35,915 bases of DNA from NCBI GenBank assembly GCA_910586775.1, contig CAJUJN010000046.1, positions 1 through 35,915 of the forward strand. Reading direction: 5' to 3'. The position numbers and the translations under genes are program-made. This DNA comes from an uncultured Acetatifactor sp. Lineage in GTDB: Bacteria > Bacillota > Clostridia > Lachnospirales > Lachnospiraceae. Shown here in pieces: positions 31,039 through 35,915 of this stretch (within the stretch, counting starts at the first letter, position 1; each line of letters starts with the position of its first letter). The notes beneath the pieces were generated by a model. That model was not told where the DNA came from. It saw nothing but the letters and a program-made list of their open reading frames with translations, and made no database searches.

Positions 31039-32202
31039 GAAAACATGCCCGCCGATATTAATCCCGCTCAATCCTTCGATAGGTGTCCTGAAGAAGACGC
31101 AGGTTCCTACATTGGTAACGCCGGCCATGGCCTCATCGGCGGCCCGGTAGCAGCTCTCTGTAGCCTTGTCGGAGGCAAGTGCAATATCCAGCCGGCCGCT
31201 GCCCACGGGGGAAAACTGTCCGCCCTGATAGATCACACCCACTACAGTGTCAGGGAACTTACCGCTCAGTACCCTGTTTATGACCACACTGCCCACCGCC
31301 ACCTGTCCGGCATAAGGCTCACCCCCGGCCTCACAGTAGATCAGATTCGCCAGAAGGCGTCTGTCCCCCTCTGCAAAACTTACCTCCGAGATATCGCGCC
31401 AGGTACCGTTGGCTGCTGCCTGGGACAGGGCAATCTCCTCGGCAAGCTTTTTCTTCAGATACTCCACATCCTCTTCCTTTTTCCGTATCTGCGCTTCGTA
31501 ATCCAGGGCTTTCATCTCCGCGCTGGATATCTGGTCTCCATACTTGGCAATCGCACTGGAAGTCTGGCTGACCATGTCGGAGACCTTATTCTTCTCTTCT
31601 TCCGCTTTGGCCCTCAAGTCATCCAACTCCGCTTTTTCCGTCCGAAGCCTGTTCTCATGAGCCTGGATCAGAATCTTATTTTCCCTGTATTCTTCAAGCA
31701 TCCTCTGATCATAAGCCACAACCTTCTCAATCTGTTCCGCCAGATTCAGCATATCCGAAAAGCTTCCGGCGGTAAGAAGCGCCGTCAGATAGGTATCCTC
31801 CTGCTGCTCATACAGACAGCGGGTCACCGCCACCATGGTGTTGTACTGATCCTGCTCCTTTTCCCTTGCTTCGTCCAGAGCCGTCATCGTCGCATCTATT
31901 TCCGCTTCCTTATCGCGAATCTGCCCTTCCAGCTCTTCCAGATTCGCCACAACCTGAGACAGCCGGGCATTCAGATAATTCAGCTCCTTTTCCAGAGTGT
32001 CACGTTTGTCCTCCAGATTGTCAAGATTTTCCTGTGTCTTATCCAGTTCATTCTCCAGTGTTTCCTTTTCTCTCTGGGTCTGGTTCAGTTTCTCCCTTGT
32101 GGAAGAAGTCGCATGTACGACCCCAAGGCCGGGTACAGGGTCAAGTACACCGGCCAAAAGCACAATAGATAAAATACATGCTGTTTTTTTCCAGATTTTC
32201 AA
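31033..32202 (-). CDS. Secreted coiled-coil cell wall hydrolase (SleB/Hydrolase_2 domain)
   Basis: A 389-residue exported protein. A signal peptide of about 31 residues ('ACILSIVLLAGVLDPVPGLGVVHA') is followed by a PcsB-like coiled-coil region (about 35-260). A C-terminal SleB/cell-wall-hydrolase domain (about 275-389) has the catalytic-type Glu291 in 'LANLIYCEAGGEPYAGQVAVGSVVINRVLSG'. It probably cleaves peptidoglycan during growth or division; a spore-cortex role is possible but the N-terminus is not SleB-like. The start is a TTG at 32202 with AAGGCGG 9 nt upstream. It lies 48 nt after upp. Confidence 0.88.
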   Translation of the reverse strand: MKIWKKTACILSIVLLAGVLDPVPGLGVVHATSSTREKLNQTQREKETLENELDKTQENLDNLEDKRDTLEKELNYLNARLSQVVANLEELEGQIRDKEAEIDATMTALDEAREKEQDQYNTMVAVTRCLYEQQEDTYLTALLTAGSFSDMLNLAEQIEKVVAYDQRMLEEYRENKILIQAHENRLRTEKAELDDLRAKAEEEKNKVSDMVSQTSSAIAKYGDQISSAEMKALDYEAQIRKKEEDVEYLKKKLAEEIALSQAAANGTWRDISEVSFAEGDRRLLANLIYCEAGGEPYAGQVAVGSVVINRVLSGKFPDTVVGVIYQGGQFSPVGSGRLDIALASDKATESCYRAADEAMAGVTNVGTCVFFRTPIEGLSGINIGGHVFY

Positions 32203-32250
32203 AAAAGCACACCGCCTTTCACAGTGCAGATAACCAGAAAACCCCAGGGG

Positions 32251-32880
32251 TTACTTCGTTCCGAAGATGCGGTCGCCTGCATCCCCCAGTCCAGGTACGA
32301 TATAGCCATGTTCATTCAGTCTCTCATCCAGGGCTCCCACATATACATCCACGTCGGGGTGCGCCGCCGTCATGGCTTTCACGCCTTCAGGCGCAGCGAT
32401 AATGCACATAAAATGGATGCTTTTGCAGCCTTTCTCCTTCAGCATCCGGATGGCCGCCACAGAAGATCCGCCCGTCGCCAGCATGGGGTCTACTACAAAC
32501 ACTTCACGCTCCGCGCAGTCTGCCGGAAGCTTGCAGTAGTATTCCACGGGCTTTAAAGTCTCCGGATCCCTGTAGAGTCCGATATGCCCTACCTTCGCAG
32601 CAGGAATCAGATTCAGCATGCCGTCTACCATCCCAAGTCCTGCGCGGAGAATGGGAACGATTGCCATCTTCTTGCCCCGAAGCTCCTTTACCGTGGTCTT
32701 GCAGATGGGAGTCTCAATCTCCACGTCTCCCAGCTTCAGGTCCCTGGTTGCCTCATAGCAGATGAGCATGGCAATCTCGCTGATAGTCTGGCGGAAGTCC
32801 TTTGTGCCGGTTTCCTTTCTGCGGATGAGGCCGATTTTGTGTCGGATTAACGGGTGATCCATGATAACTACATTTGCCAT
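32251..32880 (-). CDS. upp: Uracil phosphoribosyltransferase
   Basis: A 209-residue Upp that makes UMP from uracil and PRPP in pyrimidine salvage. The PRPP loop is 'VVDPMLATGGSS' (131-139). 'VPILRAGLGMVDGML' is the flexible-loop segment and the C-terminal 'YIVPGLGDAGDRIFGTK' is the uracil site. The ATG at 32880 has GGAG about 10 nt upstream. Structured repeat copy 3 ends 20 nt before the start. No PyrR-type leader was identified. Confidence 0.98.
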   Translation of the reverse strand: MANVVIMDHPLIRHKIGLIRRKETGTKDFRQTISEIAMLICYEATRDLKLGDVEIETPICKTTVKELRGKKMAIVPILRAGLGMVDGMLNLIPAAKVGHIGLYRDPETLKPVEYYCKLPADCAEREVFVVDPMLATGGSSVAAIRMLKEKGCKSIHFMCIIAAPEGVKAMTAAHPDVDVYVGALDERLNEHGYIVPGLGDAGDRIFGTK

Positions 32881-32900
32881 AATCTTTTTCTCCTAAATTT

Positions 32901-33006
32901 AGTTCCGCATCCCCTCCCTCTACCAGGGCCCGGGCAGAGGATTTCCGACCGCTAAATGATGCGTCCGTAAATCCTCTGTGGTATCGGACGGGCGGATGCT
33001 GTTTCC
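32901..33006 (-). ncRNA. Structured intercistronic repeat, copy 3 (between rpiB and upp)
   Basis: The third copy. P1 pairs 32907-32912 with 32994-32999, P2 pairs 32921-32925 with 32979-32983, and P3 is a perfect 10-bp stem pairing 32935-32944 with 32969-32978. It lies 18 nt after rpiB and 20 nt before upp. Same orientation relative to transcription as copies 1 and 2. Confidence 0.72.
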
Positions 33007-33024
33007 AGTTCCGTATTTCTATAT

Positions 33025-33453
33025 TCAGTCTTCTATCAGGTTTACCCGTCTCCGGTGGCGTTCTTCTCCTGAAAAGGGAGTGTTCAAAAATACATCCACG
33101 ATTTCCAGTGCCAGATTCTCGCCGATGACTCCGGCGCCCATTGCAAGCACATTAGCGTCATTGTGGAGCCTGGTCAGTTTGGCGGACAGAGAGTCCGCAC
33201 ACAGAGCACAGCGGATGCCGGGAACCTTATTTGCCGTCATGCTGATACCGATGCCTGTCGTACAGATGACGATTCCTTTCTCGCATCTGCCCTCCGCCAC
33301 TGCTTTTGCTACCGCCCTGCCGTATACAGGGTAATCACAGCTGTCCAGGCTATGGCATCCCATATCCTCATACGGAATCTGATTTGCCTCCAGATGCCGG
33401 AGCACACTCTGCTTCAGTGCATAACCGCCGTGATCACTTCCAATCGCTATCAT
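33025..33453 (-). CDS. rpiB: Ribose-5-phosphate isomerase B
   Basis: A 142-residue RpiB/LacAB-family sugar-phosphate isomerase, interconverting ribose-5-phosphate and ribulose-5-phosphate. Landmarks are 'IAIGSDHGGYALK', the active-site 'VICTTGIGISMTANKVPGIRCAL' with Cys64, and 'RLHNDANVLAMGAGVIGENLA'. The C-terminal 'HRRRVNLIED' is typical. The ATG at 33453 has AGGAGG 9 nt upstream. It probably feeds PRPP metabolism alongside upp. Confidence 0.96.
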   Translation of the reverse strand: MIAIGSDHGGYALKQSVLRHLEANQIPYEDMGCHSLDSCDYPVYGRAVAKAVAEGRCEKGIVICTTGIGISMTANKVPGIRCALCADSLSAKLTRLHNDANVLAMGAGVIGENLALEIVDVFLNTPFSGEERHRRRVNLIED

Positions 33454-33503
33454 ACTCTCACTCCTCCTGTCTCCATTTTATGCTATGTACAAAGCTGCTT
33501 CCT

Positions 33504-33533
33504 GAAAACTGACGCAATCCGTCATCAGTTTTC
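33504..33533. repeat. Hairpin between the Sua5-type gene and rpiB
   Basis: GAAAACTGA (33504-33512) and TCAGTTTTC (33525-33533), perfect 9-nt arms around a short loop. No T-run follows on the minus strand. It lies between the Sua5-type gene and rpiB, possibly a processing or partial-termination site. Confidence 0.45.
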
Positions 33534-33621
33534 CATTTCCGGAAGTCCGCGTCCCTGCCGCAGCGCTCCAAACCGGATACCTGTATTTCAGGAGCCCACA
33601 CTCCGCAGCCGGTTCAATTTT

Positions 33622-34689
33622 TCAGAAAAGCCTGACAATCCTGTGTCCCGCCGCCTTCAGCAGCCGGTTCATGATCGCCTGTCCCAGACCATGGATCGGA
33701 AAACTCTCCGAATAAATACTTGTCACTTTTTCATCATCGAATTCACGCAGGATAGAGAACAGATTTCTGGCTATCCCTTCCTCATCCTCCCTGCTTCCTA
33801 TACATTTTACCACATCTGCATGGTATTGTTCAAGTACTTCTGCAGTGGCTATGACACCTGTCTTCTCTCCGGCCTGCCTGTCCGCATCCGTGTGGGCGTT
33901 GATATATGCAATCACCTGCTCCGGCGATCCTTCCACGATGGCCAGCTGTCCTTTGGGGGCATAGTGGCGGTATTTCATACCGGGAGCCTTGGGTACCAGT
34001 CTGCTGTCAGGATCTATAATTGTGACATCTATGTCAACTTTTCCCAACACTTTTCCCAGCATCTCCCGGGTAATATAGCCGGGGCGCAGAATCCGCGGCA
34101 TATCCGATGTCATGTCAATGATGGTGGATTCCAGTCCGATGCCCACATCTCCGCCGTCTATGATCATATCAATCCTGCCGTCCATATCCTCCTTTACATA
34201 CTTTGCCAAAGTAGGACTGGGTCTTCCTGAAAGATTGGCACTGGGAGCGGCAATATAGCCTCCACTGTACGCAATCAGCTTCTGCGCCGCCGGATGGGAG
34301 GGAAATCGTACCGCAACGGTGTCCAGTCCGCCGGTGGTTTCCCGCGGCACGATTTCGGCTTTGGGCAGTATCATGGTAAGCGGTCCAGGCCAGAAAGCAT
34401 CTGCTATCTTCACGGCCGCTTCCGGCAGCCTGCTTACAATCCTGTAAATATCTTCCAAACGGCAGATATGGATAATCAGGGGATTATCCGAGGGTCTGCC
34501 TTTTGCGGCATATATTTTCCGGGATGACCCTGGATTCAGGGCATCGCCTCCCAGACCGTATACGGTTTCTGTCGGGAATGCCACCAGGCCGCCGCTTCGG
34601 ATGATTTCGCCGGCCTGGCGGAGCATCGCTTCCTCCTCCCGGGTCAGTCTCTCGCTTTTCTCTTTTATATGAAGATATTTTGTATCCAT
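33622..34689 (-). CDS. L-threonylcarbamoyladenylate synthase (Sua5/YwlC)
   Basis: A 355-residue Sua5-type enzyme that makes threonylcarbamoyl-AMP from threonine, bicarbonate and ATP for the t6A modification at position 37 of ANN-decoding tRNAs. The YrdC domain carries 'GGLVAFPTETVYGLGGDAL', 'IYAAKGRPSDNPLIIHI' and 'VAVRFPSHPAAQKLI'. A C-terminal Sua5 domain follows ('PGMKYRHYAPKGQLAIVEG'). The full two-domain length distinguishes it from the short TsaC form. The ATG at 34689 has GGAGG 10 nt upstream, and its own promoter lies 33-61 nt upstream of the ATG. It probably heads a transcript with rpiB, upp and the hydrolase. Confidence 0.96.
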   Translation of the reverse strand: MDTKYLHIKEKSERLTREEEAMLRQAGEIIRSGGLVAFPTETVYGLGGDALNPGSSRKIYAAKGRPSDNPLIIHICRLEDIYRIVSRLPEAAVKIADAFWPGPLTMILPKAEIVPRETTGGLDTVAVRFPSHPAAQKLIAYSGGYIAAPSANLSGRPSPTLAKYVKEDMDGRIDMIIDGGDVGIGLESTIIDMTSDMPRILRPGYITREMLGKVLGKVDIDVTIIDPDSRLVPKAPGMKYRHYAPKGQLAIVEGSPEQVIAYINAHTDADRQAGEKTGVIATAEVLEQYHADVVKCIGSREDEEGIARNLFSILREFDDEKVTSIYSESFPIHGLGQAIMNRLLKAAGHRIVRLF

Positions 34690-34721
34690 AACGGAATTTC
34701 CTCCAGATTATTCTCCATGCC

Positions 34722-34750
34722 ATTATACCGAAGCATTAAAGTGACGGCAA
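34722..34750 (-). promoter_or_regulatory. Sigma-A promoter for the Sua5-type gene
   Basis: On the minus strand, TTGCCG (34745-34750), 17 nt, TATAAT (34722-34727), about 33 nt upstream of the start codon. Confidence 0.68.
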
Positions 34751-34827
34751 GTGCAAAATATCAGCATTTGATCGTTTTATCGTAACCGCCTTGAAATCCC
34801 TCCCTTTAAGACGATGTGGCATCACAT

Positions 34828-35664
34828 TCAGCACCTGCTTTTTTGAAAAATCATTGCCTGAAATGCCGCCGATTCATCTCCGTTTTTACAGGAAAACTGC
34901 ACACGGGTTCCCTTTACCGGCACAAATCCCACCCGTTCCAGAGCACAGAGCAGTCCGACATATGCACTGTCGTCATTATAGCGTTCCACACTGACCAGGT
35001 ATCCCTGGTATCTTACGAAGGCCGAAAGTTCCTGCGCATATTTTCTGTGCCGTTTTTCCTGTCCCTCCACTGACAAAGCCGCCTTTCTGTGTTCTTCTCT
35101 CAGAGCAGTCCACGCCACATTTTCATGTACGGTGCGGCTGGAAAACAGTGTGTCGCACTTCCTGTGCGCAAGCTCATTCGGGCCGGTAAAATGCACATTG
35201 CCCACCGAAAGCTTTCCCGCCAGCTCCTCCGCCACGGAAATGGCATTTCGAGACAAATCCGCCCCTGTAACACAGGAATCTGCATGTCGTAATGCAAGAA
35301 AGCAGGTCAGGATTCCATTCCCGCAGCCGATGTCAAAAATATCTCCTTTCCAAAAAGAATCATATTCACAAAGATACTCCATAACTCTCCGAAAAAACAC
35401 CCGGTCATAAAAGGCTGCTGCCAGGAGGCTCATTTGTAAACTCTGGTTCAGGTAATCCACAAGTTCTTCCTGGCGATGGAGATATACTGAGTTGCCTGTT
35501 CCGTAAAGCAGACGTTCCTCTGAGCGTCCGAACAGTTCTGTCAGCCTTTCGATGTGCTTTCTGCCCTCTTCCTGTCCGAAAGTTTCGAGCAATGCCGTAT
35601 CCAGTTCGGTAATTTTGCGGATGCCTGTCCGGGATAGATATTGCTTTATTTCCTCGTTTTGCAT
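34828..35664 (-). CDS. Class I SAM-dependent methyltransferase, substrate unknown
   Basis: A 278-residue methyltransferase. Motif I is 'DIFDIGCGNGILTCFLALRH' and the acidic post-I residue is in 'CVTGADLSRNAISVAEEL'. An N-terminal helical region of about 110 residues precedes the Rossmann fold. The C-terminal part ('YLVSVERYNDDSAYVGLLCALERVGF') does not name a substrate. The ATG at 35664 has GAGGAAGG about 6 nt upstream and is preferred to a GTG five codons earlier. It lies upstream of the Sua5-type promoter and is transcribed separately, with no clear promoter visible in 35665-35915. Confidence 0.82.
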   Translation of the reverse strand: MQNEEIKQYLSRTGIRKITELDTALLETFGQEEGRKHIERLTELFGRSEERLLYGTGNSVYLHRQEELVDYLNQSLQMSLLAAAFYDRVFFRRVMEYLCEYDSFWKGDIFDIGCGNGILTCFLALRHADSCVTGADLSRNAISVAEELAGKLSVGNVHFTGPNELAHRKCDTLFSSRTVHENVAWTALREEHRKAALSVEGQEKRHRKYAQELSAFVRYQGYLVSVERYNDDSAYVGLLCALERVGFVPVKGTRVQFSCKNGDESAAFQAMIFQKSRC

Positions 35665-35915
35665 ACAGCCCTTCCTCACTTCTTTCCTTCTGTGCAGTTT
35701 TGTTCATCCTCTGTTCCTGTAAGGATACTATGCCAGTGCCTCGCAATCCTTTAAAATCACAAGGCTCTCACTCTTCGCACTGCTGATGACCGCCATCTGT
35801 AGCAATTCTACCATAAAATTGTACCACATCTGCCCCGGAAAGTAAAAGAAATACTGCAAAAAACGTTACTATTCACAGTCAAATTATAGTATAAAATCCA
35901 ATTGTTATAGCAAGC

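Noticed and set aside
31045..32172. 375-codon plus-strand open frame
   Set aside because: It is the antisense shadow of the coiled-coil hydrolase, whose signal peptide and SleB domain are clear.

Overview
The window reads as chromosomal DNA of a spore-forming clostridium, most likely Lachnospiraceae or a close relative. The evidence is a complete F1Fo ATP synthase operon with a sodium-type c subunit, the spore genes spoVAD and spoVAE, a SleB-type cell wall hydrolase, BioY, and several small proteins typical of that family. No rRNA, tRNA, CRISPR array or transposase was seen. Nearly all genes lie on the minus strand. Only DUF5721 (9308), bioY (16763) and DUF402 (30503) are on the plus strand.

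Layout. 1-6.1 kb is accessory: a radical SAM protein, a pyridoxamine-oxidase-fold protein, a Fic-derived winged-helix protein that lacks the Fic core, two Nudix hydrolases, an AT-rich overlapping ATPase/TOPRIM pair that looks like an antiphage module (3087-5259), and a GNAT remnant. 6.1-16.5 kb holds argC, a cardiolipin synthase, DUF5721, spoVAE, an 82-aa protein-ridA-aroK operon, a zinc-ribbon protein, spoVAD, an SH3-domain membrane protein and trpS. 16.6-17.4 kb is bioY with two BirA-like operators and a strong terminator. 17.5-22.4 kb carries a small membrane protein, an 841-aa anchored protein with a C39-like tail, a METTL25-like methyltransferase and a conserved hypothetical protein, all downstream of the ATP synthase operon. 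22.5-30.3 kb is atpZ-I-B-E-F-H-A-G-D-C. 30.5-35.7 kb holds a DUF402 protein, a coiled-coil/SleB hydrolase, upp, rpiB, a Sua5-type threonylcarbamoyl-AMP synthase and a methyltransferase.

The most unusual content is not protein-coding. A structured repeat of about 105 nt occurs three times (13754-13866, 22922-23029, 32901-33006). Each copy is in the same orientation as transcription and ends 19-20 nt before the start codon of spoVAD, atpC or upp. Three nested stems persist in all copies, with covarying base pairs. A separate array of ten 20-bp units fills the atpG-atpD gap. A third repeat family has one copy at 2335-2459 and an inverted copy at 11793-11919. The two-gene ATPase/TOPRIM module is the best candidate for an undescribed protein system; the three-copy RNA-like element is the best candidate for an undescribed non-coding one.
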